From contig JBDUEM010000006.1 in assembly GCA_040002435.1 (NCBI GenBank), positions 1 through 64,000 of the forward strand: a stretch of 64,000 bases of DNA, given 5' to 3'. Below, one piece after another: positions 49,679-56,987 of this stretch; positions within the stretch are counted from its first letter, which is position 1; each line of letters starts with the position of its first letter. Source of the stretch: JANXXV01 sp040002435. Its GTDB lineage: Bacteria; Acidobacteriota; Terriglobia; Bryobacterales; Bryobacteraceae. The notes below the pieces were generated by a model. It was given only the letters and a program-made list of their open reading frames with translations, did no database searches and had not been told where the DNA came from. The translations under genes and the position numbers were made by a program.

Positions 49679-52000
49679 TTAAAACCGTGCAATCAGACCG
49701 ACGCGCACGGCTCGCGGTGAGCCGGGAGAGATGTTGGTGTTGCTGTCTGCGTTGAGGATATACCTCTGGTCGAAGAGATTCTCTACATTGGCCTGCAGCC
49801 GGATCCTTTCCGTTAAGGAGAAGAAGACAGCGGCATCGGCGCGCGTATAGCTGGGCAAGATGACGCTGTTGTCTATCGTTGCAAACATATCGGCTCGATT
49901 GAGAATGCCGAGGCCCGCGCCCAGTCTGGGCAGAATCTGGTAGTTGTTCCACAGCGAAAAGGTGTTGTGCGGCACTTGCGCCACCTGCGCGCCGGCCCGC
50001 GCGGCAGCGGTTGCGCTGGTGACGAAGGCGTCCTGATACGAATATCCCCCGGCAATCCGCCACTTCCTGGTCACGCTGCCTGTCGCTCCGATTTCGACGC
50101 CGTTGGTGCGTTGGCTGCCGGTTTGGACAATGCGCGTGGGATCGTTCGGATCGGTGGAGCGGGTATTGGTGCGATCCAACCGGTAGACCGCCGTAGTTAA
50201 CGACAACCCTCTTAAAAGATCCCATTTGACGCCCATCTCGTAGTTGTTGAACTTCTCCGGCTTCACCTGCTGCGTGATGGTGGTGAGCGACGAGAATTGA
50301 TCACCGGAGCTGGGCAGATAGGAAACGCTGTAGCTGCCGTAAATGGAAACGGGGGCAAAGGGTTTGAAAACGATACCAGCTCGCGGAGAGAGCAAGTTGT
50401 CAATTCGCCGCAGCCGGTCGCTGGTGCGATTGTTGAGGTACTGCAGATCGAAATGGTCGAAGCGAATGCCCGCGACCAACTGCACGTAACGCGACAGTTG
50501 GACCTGGTCCTGCACATAGGTGGCTCCCAGATTGGTGCGCAGATGGTTGTCGGCGTCCGTCGCGCTCTGGCGGAATACGGCTGCGGGCACCCCATCGGGA
50601 CTGCTTAAAGGAACCAGCACAGTAGTGGCGTTGTTTGCAAAATAGCCGGTGTTCCGGAAGTTGTCTGTAAGCTGGCGGCCCGCTTCTGCCCCGCCGAGCA
50701 GCGTGTGGCGGATCGGTCCGGTGAACACGGTGTACGTCAGGTCTGTCTGGTTGAACATGTTCAGGCGCCTGGTGTCGTTGCTGTAGGAGGAAATGTTCAC
50801 CTGGCTCTGATCCGCGGTGACCACACCCGGCACATAGTTGCGGTAGTAGCGGTCGTATTCGCCGAACTGCGTGCGGTTGCGGATATTCAATCCGCCAGCC
50901 TGATGTTCGATGGTTGCGCCACCCAGATTGACACGGGCTTTCACCTGGCTGTCGTTCGGATTTCCGAAGAAGGTAGAGGGGTCGATGTCGAGCGGCCTTC
51001 CCTGGAATGAGGAGATGCCACGGTCCGCCGTGCGGTAGTCGCGGAAGTGTTCGTAGTTGAGGGTGATCTTTGTCTCTTCGCCCGTCTTCAGGGTTAGCGT
51101 TGGACTGATGCCGTAGCGCTGCAGGTTCACATATTTCCGGAAGCTGTCTGAGTTCTCGTACATTCCGTTCATGCGGAAGGCGGCCTTCTCATGGAAGGGC
51201 TGATCCAGGTCGGCGGCGAAGCGTTTGTTTCCGAACGAGCCGCCTTGCAAACTGACCTCATGAATCGGAGTGAACTCGGCTGCCTTGGTCACGCGGTTGA
51301 TGACACCGCCGGCGCCGCCGCGGCCGAAGATCATTGCGTTCGGTCCCTTGAGCGCTTCCACGCGTTCCAGGTTGTACAGGTCGCGATAATACTGCACGTC
51401 ATCACGGACACCGTTGACGAAGAAGTCGGCTGAAGTGCTGTTGCCGCGGATCACCAACTGGTCCCGGTTGTTCTCGCCCTGATGCGCCGTGATACCCGGG
51501 ATGTAGCGAACAACATCGCCGATGCTCATCATCATCTGGTCCTTGATCTGTTGTTGCGACACGATGGTGACGGATTGCGGAACATCCCGCAGCGGCATCA
51601 GGGTCTTGGTGGCCGAGCTTGTGGCTTCGGTGACGTAGCTTGGACTTTCGGTAATGGTGACCGAACCGCTGACCGGCGCGACCTGCAGGGTGATGTCTGT
51701 GATGCCGTCTTTGGGCAGGGTGACGCTCCGCGAATCTTCCAGGAACCCTTCTTTGGACACCTGGACGGTGTAAACGCCGGGTTCCAGCGGGATCGAGAAT
51801 TCTCCGTTCGGATCCGAAGTGGCGGAGAAACCGGTGGCTTTGCCTGCCTGGACGACGTGAACCTTCGCCGCCGCGATGGGCGACTCGCTGCGGTCAAGGA
51901 CCCTGCCTTGAAATGGCGCTTGGGCGAGCAATGGGCTCAAAAAGAATAACGCGACCGACAGATGGCGGCTGACTGTGAATGGGAAGCTTTTGGGGTTCAT
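49679..52000 (-). CDS. TonB-dependent siderophore-type receptor with carboxypeptidase-regulatory domain
   Basis: 773 residues from the ATG at 52000. Signal peptide (about 1-26), a carboxypeptidase regulatory-like domain (FQGRVLDRSESPIAAAKVHV, LEPGVYTVQVSKEGF), then the FecA/FhuA-type plug: LRDVPQSVTIVSQQQIKDQ, QLVIRGNSTSADFFVNGVRDD, LYNLERVEALKGPNAMIFGRGGAGGVINRVTK. The barrel contains NLGATYVQDQVQLSRYVQLVAGIRFD and ends in the proper terminal phenylalanine (RVGLIARF). The plug motifs are those of ferric-siderophore receptors. Promoter and upstream elements are nearly the same as those of the PepSY gene next door, so both belong to one regulon, most likely for iron. Confidence 0.9.
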   Translation of the reverse strand: MNPKSFPFTVSRHLSVALFFLSPLLAQAPFQGRVLDRSESPIAAAKVHVVQAGKATGFSATSDPNGEFSIPLEPGVYTVQVSKEGFLEDSRSVTLPKDGITDITLQVAPVSGSVTITESPSYVTEATSSATKTLMPLRDVPQSVTIVSQQQIKDQMMMSIGDVVRYIPGITAHQGENNRDQLVIRGNSTSADFFVNGVRDDVQYYRDLYNLERVEALKGPNAMIFGRGGAGGVINRVTKAAEFTPIHEVSLQGGSFGNKRFAADLDQPFHEKAAFRMNGMYENSDSFRKYVNLQRYGISPTLTLKTGEETKITLNYEHFRDYRTADRGISSFQGRPLDIDPSTFFGNPNDSQVKARVNLGGATIEHQAGGLNIRNRTQFGEYDRYYRNYVPGVVTADQSQVNISSYSNDTRRLNMFNQTDLTYTVFTGPIRHTLLGGAEAGRQLTDNFRNTGYFANNATTVLVPLSSPDGVPAAVFRQSATDADNHLRTNLGATYVQDQVQLSRYVQLVAGIRFDHFDLQYLNNRTSDRLRRIDNLLSPRAGIVFKPFAPVSIYGSYSVSYLPSSGDQFSSLTTITQQVKPEKFNNYEMGVKWDLLRGLSLTTAVYRLDRTNTRSTDPNDPTRIVQTGSQRTNGVEIGATGSVTRKWRIAGGYSYQDAFVTSATAAARAGAQVAQVPHNTFSLWNNYQILPRLGAGLGILNRADMFATIDNSVILPSYTRADAAVFFSLTERIRLQANVENLFDQRYILNADSNTNISPGSPRAVRVGLIARF

Positions 52001-52025
52001 TTTTGATATAGGACCGCTTTGGTCT

Positions 52026-52080
52026 AGATTAGAAACATTGGTTCTAGATGTCAAGTTAAATCAGCAACTCATTTGCAACT
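52026..52080 (-). promoter_or_regulatory. Promoter plus phased direct repeats of the siderophore-type receptor gene
   Basis: On the minus strand: AGTTGC at 52075-52080 and again at 52064-52069 (11-bp period, one helical turn), 9 bp, a perfect -35 TTGACA (52049-52054), 17 bp, and -10 TAATCT (52026-52031). Transcription would start near 52018, about 18 bases before the ATG. The whole block recurs at 53404-53458 with identical spacings, which shows it is under selection or recently copied. Confidence 0.75.
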
Positions 52081-52113
52081 GGAATGCGAATGGCCGACAT
52101 TTTACCTATAACA

Positions 52114-52127
52114 AACTATAAACTAAG
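52114..52127 (-). promoter_or_regulatory. Distal AT-rich element of the receptor promoter
   Basis: AACTATAAACTAAG (plus-strand reading) lies 33 bases beyond the GCAACT repeats. A near copy with one A fewer lies 34 bases beyond the repeats of the PepSY promoter. The conserved position suggests a second protein-binding site or an UP-like element. Confidence 0.5.
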
Positions 52128-52183
52128 ACTAAGTAGATTCTCTCCAGATCGAGATTTGGGACAACTGCTCGCGAACCGCTCTT

Positions 52184-53371
52184 CTATTGAATCGACGGTA
52201 TCTGGACTGCGCCTACGACGGATAATCCCGTTTTCCGGCGTGTGCGCCACGCGCGAAGACGGTTTAACGAGAGGGCAGAGCCAGTCCAAACAAGCAAGGC
52301 CCCTGCGGCAGACGCCAGTCCTGCCACCGTCTGGCCGATGAGACCGAACGCTTCGCCGGTGTGCACAAAGCGGCCCAAGGTGCGCAGCCGCCTGCCCAGA
52401 TTGAAGGATGCAAAGGTCTCCCAGCGAACCACTTGCGCTGTGCGTCGATTGAGTGTGAGTTCGCCTCGTTTGTGCGGTTGTCCGCCGCTTCCGGCGTCGA
52501 TGGAGAACACGACGGGAGCCTGATCGGAATCGGGGATCCTGAGGATGATGCTCTGCCAGCCAGGCATTCGTTGTTCCGCAACGCGCAGCAGATTATCCAA
52601 CCCGGCAAAGGTTTGAGCTTCGGATGATTCGCCGCGTTCCCGCCGGCCGTCGCCTTCCCCCGGCCCGCGCCCCACTTGTTGTGGTGGCTGGTTTCCCGTC
52701 ACACGGTACAGCAGATTGTTAGCCCACGGATAAGACATGATGACGCCCGTGATCACAATGAAAAACAGGGGAACGCAGGCCCAAACGCCGAAGACGTTGT
52801 GCCAGTTGAAATTCAGGGGCCGGCCCGAGAGACCGCGGCGGAAAAACAGAATGGGCTTGAGATGTTGGACGGACCAGCGGCGAGGCAGCCAGAGATAAAG
52901 ACCACTCATCACAAGAAAGAGGAAGAGCAGGTTCGAGGCCCCGGTTATGGCGCGTCCCGTAGAGCGGCCCGGACCATTCGCGGCCAGCCAGCGATGCCAG
53001 TCGGTAACCCAGCGGAAAAAGGCTTTTGTGCCCTTCGACCCCTCGCCAAGAACGTCGCCAGTGTAGGGATTGAGATAGGCGGTTTTCTCTCGGCCGAAGC
53101 TGGCTTCCATGGGGGCCGTACGATCAGACCGGATCGTCAAGGTAGTGGGAAGGCGCTGTCCGGAATATCGAAGGTGGATTTCGAGATTTTCCAGCGGCAA
53201 ACGTACAGCCCCGCTGGTTGGCGGATCGACCCGGTAGCCGCGGTCCGCCCACGCCACCACCTGCCGCTCGTAGGTGAGCAACACGCCGGTGCAACACATG
53301 ATCATGATGATGGCGCCGGCTAATAACCCGGCCGGCAGATGCATCCAGAAGAGAATTTTGCGAAATGTCAT
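52184..53371 (-). CDS. PepSY-associated membrane protein, iron-uptake associated
   Basis: 395 residues with four transmembrane helices in the PepSY_TM layout: the first helix LPAGLLAGAIIMIMCCTGVLLTYE with the Arg/Glu border, DWHRWLAANGPGR (family motif DWHRxL), LFLFLVMSGLYLWLPRRW, FNWHNVFGVWACVPLFFIVITGVIMSYPWANNLLY and a last helix near 350-375. Histidines in DWHR and NWHN could bind haem. Members sit next to siderophore receptors and are thought to help reduce or release iron at the inner membrane. A strong ribosome site (GAGGTGG) precedes the start. Same promoter module as the receptor gene downstream. Confidence 0.87.
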   Translation of the reverse strand: MTFRKILFWMHLPAGLLAGAIIMIMCCTGVLLTYERQVVAWADRGYRVDPPTSGAVRLPLENLEIHLRYSGQRLPTTLTIRSDRTAPMEASFGREKTAYLNPYTGDVLGEGSKGTKAFFRWVTDWHRWLAANGPGRSTGRAITGASNLLFLFLVMSGLYLWLPRRWSVQHLKPILFFRRGLSGRPLNFNWHNVFGVWACVPLFFIVITGVIMSYPWANNLLYRVTGNQPPQQVGRGPGEGDGRRERGESSEAQTFAGLDNLLRVAEQRMPGWQSIILRIPDSDQAPVVFSIDAGSGGQPHKRGELTLNRRTAQVVRWETFASFNLGRRLRTLGRFVHTGEAFGLIGQTVAGLASAAGALLVWTGSALSLNRLRAWRTRRKTGLSVVGAVQIPSIQ

Positions 53372-53403
53372 TCCACCTCTCCCCCGCGACGCGCCTTTGG
53401 TCT

Positions 53404-53458
53404 AGATTAGAAAAGCTTAGGGTCGGTGTCAAGTTAAATTTGCAACTCGATTGCAACT
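53404..53458 (-). promoter_or_regulatory. Promoter plus phased direct repeats of the PepSY gene
   Basis: On the minus strand: AGTTGC at 53453-53458 and 53442-53447 (11-bp period), 9 bp, -35 TTGACA (53427-53432), 17 bp, -10 TAATCT (53404-53409). Expected start near 53396, some 25 bases before the ATG at 53371. The repeats, the TTTAACTTGACA stretch and the bases TAATCTAGACC around the -10 equal those of the receptor promoter at 52026-52080, while the 17-bp spacer differs. Confidence 0.75.
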
Positions 53459-53492
53459 GATGGAGGGATCCGGCAATGTCGCCTAGATATAT

Positions 53493-53526
53493 AACTATAA
53501 CTAAGGCACTTACGGTCTTCTAGACC
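53493..53526. promoter_or_regulatory. Distal AT-rich element and GGTCT/AGACC palindrome
   Basis: AACTATAACTAAG at 53493-53505 is the counterpart of the element at 52114-52127. Ten bases further, GGTCT-TCT-AGACC at 53514-53526 is an inverted repeat; GGTCT also occurs as the inverse of the bases just after the -10 in both promoters. Together with the promoter block these fill most of the 221-bp gene-free stretch 53372-53592. Confidence 0.45.
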
Positions 53527-53592
53527 ATGCCAGGCAGGCGGCGTCAACTACAACTGCCGCATTGTTTGGCGGAGAGCGAAGGGTTTAGCGGG

Positions 53593-54615
53593 CTAGTATC
53601 GCAAGCGCGAAAGGGCCCAGCGGGCGTGTTCGGCCACTTGTTGATCCGTCGATTCAGACAGCCGCTGAAGAGGCTCCCTATATCTCTCTGCGCCGGCGTT
53701 TCCCATTGCGATGGCAACATTTCGCAGAAAACCACCGTATTTTGCACGACGGATAGGACTTTCGCGGAAGCGGTCGCGAAACTCGCTTTCGCTCAACTCC
53801 GACAGTTGCATGAGATCGGGGGCGTATTGATCCGGGTAAAAGGCTGGGTCCTCCGTAGCCGGCGCCTTGCTGTTCCAGGGGCAGACATCCTGACAGATGT
53901 CGCATCCGAACAAGTGGTTCCCCATCGCGGGCCGCATTTCCTCCGGAATTGCGCTGCGGAGTTCGATGGTGAAGTACGAGATGCAGCGGCGCGCGTCGAG
54001 TGTAAAGCCGCTTCCCAAAGGAACGATCGCGTCCGTCGGGCAGGCATCGATGCACCTGGTGCAGGTACCACAACGGTCCGGCGGGGGCTCATCCGGGGTG
54101 ATTTCGAGTGACGTGAGCAATTCCCCTAGAAAGAACCAGGACCCCTGTTGTTGATTGATGAGACAGGTGTTTTTACCGATCCAGCCCAAACCGCTCAGCC
54201 TCGCATACGATCTCTCGAGCAGAGGAGCGGTGTCCACGCAAATTCGAGACTCGTGATCGCCGGCAGCCTCTGAAAGCCTGCCGCATAGCCGCACCAGCCC
54301 TGCGCGCAGGATCTCGTGATAGTCCTTACCCCACGCATAGCGGGAAATCCAGCCGGTGTAGGGATCGGCCGGTTTTGGGTTCGTTTCGTTGTAAAGCTTC
54401 CCCACGCAAATGATTGATTTCGCGGAAGGTAGCAGATGGAGCGGGTCTTGGCGAACGGCTGCGCGGTGGTCCGTCAGATATCGCATTTCGCCGGCGAAGC
54501 CCGCCGAAATCCAGTGGTTGTAACGATCTGCGTCCGCGACCGGCAAAGCTGGCGTTACTCCGGCCAACTCAAAGCCGCACTCTGACGCCAATTGTTTTAC
54601 CCGATCAGCAGTCAC
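53593..54615 (-). CDS. queG: Epoxyqueuosine reductase QueG
   Basis: 340 residues, last step of queuosine biosynthesis for tRNA wobble position 34, using cobalamin and two [4Fe-4S] clusters. The active-site Asp128 lies in ICVDTAPLLERSYA; GLGWIGKNTCLI follows. The ferredoxin-like cysteines are complete: Cys182, 185, 188 and 192 (CGTCTRCIDACPTDAI) and Cys238, 241, 245 (GCDICQDVCPWN) with Cys211. The C-terminus has a HEAT-like helix pair. Cytosolic. It stands alone on its strand between the PepSY promoter and the radical SAM gene. Confidence 0.95.
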   Translation of the reverse strand: MTADRVKQLASECGFELAGVTPALPVADADRYNHWISAGFAGEMRYLTDHRAAVRQDPLHLLPSAKSIICVGKLYNETNPKPADPYTGWISRYAWGKDYHEILRAGLVRLCGRLSEAAGDHESRICVDTAPLLERSYARLSGLGWIGKNTCLINQQQGSWFFLGELLTSLEITPDEPPPDRCGTCTRCIDACPTDAIVPLGSGFTLDARRCISYFTIELRSAIPEEMRPAMGNHLFGCDICQDVCPWNSKAPATEDPAFYPDQYAPDLMQLSELSESEFRDRFRESPIRRAKYGGFLRNVAIAMGNAGAERYREPLQRLSESTDQQVAEHARWALSRLRY

Positions 54616-54793
54616 TTGCAGCTAAGTCGACTCCTATCATCGCATTATCTCAGTTTCCACCGCCGCGCCGTTCAACCTTTGATTCCGCCATACAACCAAC
54701 AATTGAAGCAGTTTGACCTATTGAAGTAGCAACCCCGGTCCGGCGGAATATATACTACTGAAGGCAATAACGAAAGGAGACTCATTAACAATT

Positions 54794-56893
54794 ATGCATA
54801 AGCCGATAAAGTACGCGGAAAAGGCAGTCACCATGGTAGCGGGCGCGGCCTGGGCGGTATTTGAGAAGGCTAATCGTTACAAACAGAATCCTTCGTTCAC
54901 GCCGAAGTGGTCTGACAAACCACTATTGAAGTCTTACCAGAAAGAGAAGCCGCCACTGGGCTGGCCGCGCACCACCGATTCTCTTTGCCCGCGCTGCGTG
55001 CCTGAGATCCGGCAGCAGATCGTGGACGGCAAGATTCCGCACGAAATTCTCAAGAACGAGAAGGTCGGCGAGATCAAAGCGCAGATCATCGAGCGCGACG
55101 GCAAGATCCTGATGGTGAAGGACTGCGAGATACACGGCCACTTTGAAGACGTGATGGCCATCGATACCGCGTTCTTCAAGCATCTGGAAGAAGTATTTCC
55201 GGGCCGCGACATCCGCGCGCACAACGACGAGAAACTGCACAATCACGGCACCAGCACGGTGAAGCACGGACGGGGCTCGGTTCTGACCGTGGACTTGACG
55301 AACCGCTGCAACATGATGTGCGATCCCTGTTTCATGGACGCCAATCAGGTCGGGTTTGTCCATGAACTGAGCTGGGAAGATATCCAGACCCTGCTGGACA
55401 ACGCAATCACCATCAAGCCGCGGCGCCAGATGTCGGTTCAGTTTTCCGGCGGCGAGCCGACGCTTTCGCCCTACTTCCTCGATGCCGTCCGCTATTCGCG
55501 GAAGGTTGGCTACCAGAGCGTGCAGGCAGCCACCAACGGAATCGAATTTGCTAAGAGCACGGACTTCTGCAAGCAGGCCGCCGACGCGGGTTTGCGGTAT
55601 GCCTACCTGCAGTTCGATGGGATCGGCAACGCTGCTAATTCACACCGTCTGGTGGGCAATCTGTTTGATGTGAAACTGCAGGCCATCCACAATCTGCACA
55701 ACGCCGGTGTGGATATTGTCCCGGTGACCACGATTGTGAACGGCATCAATAACGAGCAGGTCGGCGCGATTGTCCGCTTCGCTTTGGACAATCCGAAGAT
55801 CATCTCGTTCCTCTCGTTCCAGCCGGTGTCCTTTACCGGCCGTGACGAAGAAGTAACGGACGACCGCCGCGCGGCACAGCGCTACACGTTGTCGCACATG
55901 GCGCATGACATCAAGAATCAGACCGGATTGGGCGAGCCGATTCGCGACTGGTTCCCCATCTCCTTCATGAGCACGTTCTCCGATTGGGCCGATCTGGTGC
56001 ACGGACCGAACGCGGACTGGGGACAGTTGAGCTGCGGCTGCCATCCAAATTGCGGCATCGGCATGGCGCTGATGATCGACAAGGAAACCAAGGAAGCGGT
56101 TCCAGTGACCGCGTTCCTGAAGGCCGATCAGCTTGCCAAGGATGTAGCGCAGATCAACGATGGCGCGCGCAGTAAGAAGATTTCGGTGATCGGTGTTTCA
56201 CTGGCGCTTCTCCGGAACTACGATCCGTTTAAGGCTCCTTCGAACTTCAAACTGACTGACTTGTTGATGAAATTCGACAAGTGCTTCGGCGCTACCGGAC
56301 GGAAATACGGCAAAGTGACGGGCGACCGCACCATGGCCGACATTGAACAGCGCCGCCGGGATCGTTGGAACTTCCTGTTCATCGCCGGAATGTGGTTCCA
56401 GGATCTGTTCAATTACGACTTCCGCCGCACCGAGCAGTGCATCATTCCTTACGCCACGCAGGAAGGCGAAATCAGCTTCTGCGCCTATAACACCGGTGTG
56501 GGTTGGAGAAACATTATCGAGAAGATGCACATGACGGCGACCTTGACCAAGTGGTATGCGGAAAAGGGCCGTCATGAAATTTTCGCCGGTGGCAAGAGCG
56601 TCAACCTCGATACCAACGTTCACAAGTTGAAGTTGAATGCGGAAGACGTTGCGCACGGCCTGCAGCATGATCTGGATGCGGTGGGTATCGCGAAGAACGC
56701 GCGGGAAGAAAAAGTGCGGGCACGCGATGAAAAGATGAAGCAGTCCGCCAAAGATGCCGAGATGGCGAAGCTTTACCGCCAGCATATTTTGAAAGAAGCC
56801 CCGGCAGAGGGTGGTTTTGTGCCGCTGGGAATGCTGACGAAGCCGAAGCCGGCTGCGGAGAAGAACGAAGAAGTCGGAACCTTCGGCGACTGA
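54794..56893 (+). CDS. Radical SAM protein of the tetraether/membrane-spanning lipid synthase (Tes/MSS) type
   Basis: 699 residues. The SAM-cluster cysteines are Cys172, 176 and 179 (TNRCNMMCDPCF, Cx3Cx2C) and the GGEP motif is at 219-222. Ahead of it is a small Cys domain (SLCPRC 63-68, then DCEIHGHF with Cys111 and His114), and after the barrel lie further cysteines (Cys414, 416, 420 in SCGCHPNC; later TEQC and SFCAY) that can hold extra iron-sulfur clusters. This layout, with CPxC, KxCxxHG and C-rich tail, is that of archaeal Tes (MJ0619), which couples two lipid tails. Acidobacteriota make membrane-spanning iso-diabolic acid, so a lipid-coupling role is likely but inferred. A ribosome site AGGAG (14 bp upstream), TATACT at 54751-54756 and a private terminator show that it is a single-gene unit. 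Confidence 0.85.
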   Translation: MHKPIKYAEKAVTMVAGAAWAVFEKANRYKQNPSFTPKWSDKPLLKSYQKEKPPLGWPRTTDSLCPRCVPEIRQQIVDGKIPHEILKNEKVGEIKAQIIERDGKILMVKDCEIHGHFEDVMAIDTAFFKHLEEVFPGRDIRAHNDEKLHNHGTSTVKHGRGSVLTVDLTNRCNMMCDPCFMDANQVGFVHELSWEDIQTLLDNAITIKPRRQMSVQFSGGEPTLSPYFLDAVRYSRKVGYQSVQAATNGIEFAKSTDFCKQAADAGLRYAYLQFDGIGNAANSHRLVGNLFDVKLQAIHNLHNAGVDIVPVTTIVNGINNEQVGAIVRFALDNPKIISFLSFQPVSFTGRDEEVTDDRRAAQRYTLSHMAHDIKNQTGLGEPIRDWFPISFMSTFSDWADLVHGPNADWGQLSCGCHPNCGIGMALMIDKETKEAVPVTAFLKADQLAKDVAQINDGARSKKISVIGVSLALLRNYDPFKAPSNFKLTDLLMKFDKCFGATGRKYGKVTGDRTMADIEQRRRDRWNFLFIAGMWFQDLFNYDFRRTEQCIIPYATQEGEISFCAYNTGVGWRNIIEKMHMTATLTKWYAEKGRHEIFAGGKSVNLDTNVHKLKLNAEDVAHGLQHDLDAVGIAKNAREEKVRARDEKMKQSAKDAEMAKLYRQHILKEAPAEGGFVPLGMLTKPKPAAEKNEEVGTFGD

Positions 56894-56917
56894 TCGCGGA
56901 ACACTGAGGACAATGAA

Positions 56918-56953
56918 GGGCCGGCGGAACCAACCGCCGGCCCTTTTTATTTT
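56918..56953 (+). terminator. Rho-independent terminator of the radical SAM gene
   Basis: A perfect 10-bp stem GGGCCGGCGG (56918-56927) / CCGCCGGCCC (56934-56943) with a 6-base loop is followed by TTTTTATTTT. It is placed 25 bp after the stop and 35 bp ahead of dnaG, so it separates the radical SAM gene from the dnaG-rpoD unit. Confidence 0.95.
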
Positions 56954-56987
56954 GTCTGCCCTTCATAATAGGTACTGACTCCGCGCC

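Noticed and set aside
52001..52183. Insertion-sequence or transposon end as source of the duplicated promoter
   Set aside because: No transposase, no terminal inverted repeats and no target-site duplication around either copy; only motifs and spacings, not the spacer bases, are shared.
54616..54793. Possible tRNA or small RNA before the radical SAM gene
   Set aside because: I found no cloverleaf arms or conserved TTC loop; the stretch holds at most a -10-like TATACT at 54751 and the ribosome site AGGAG.
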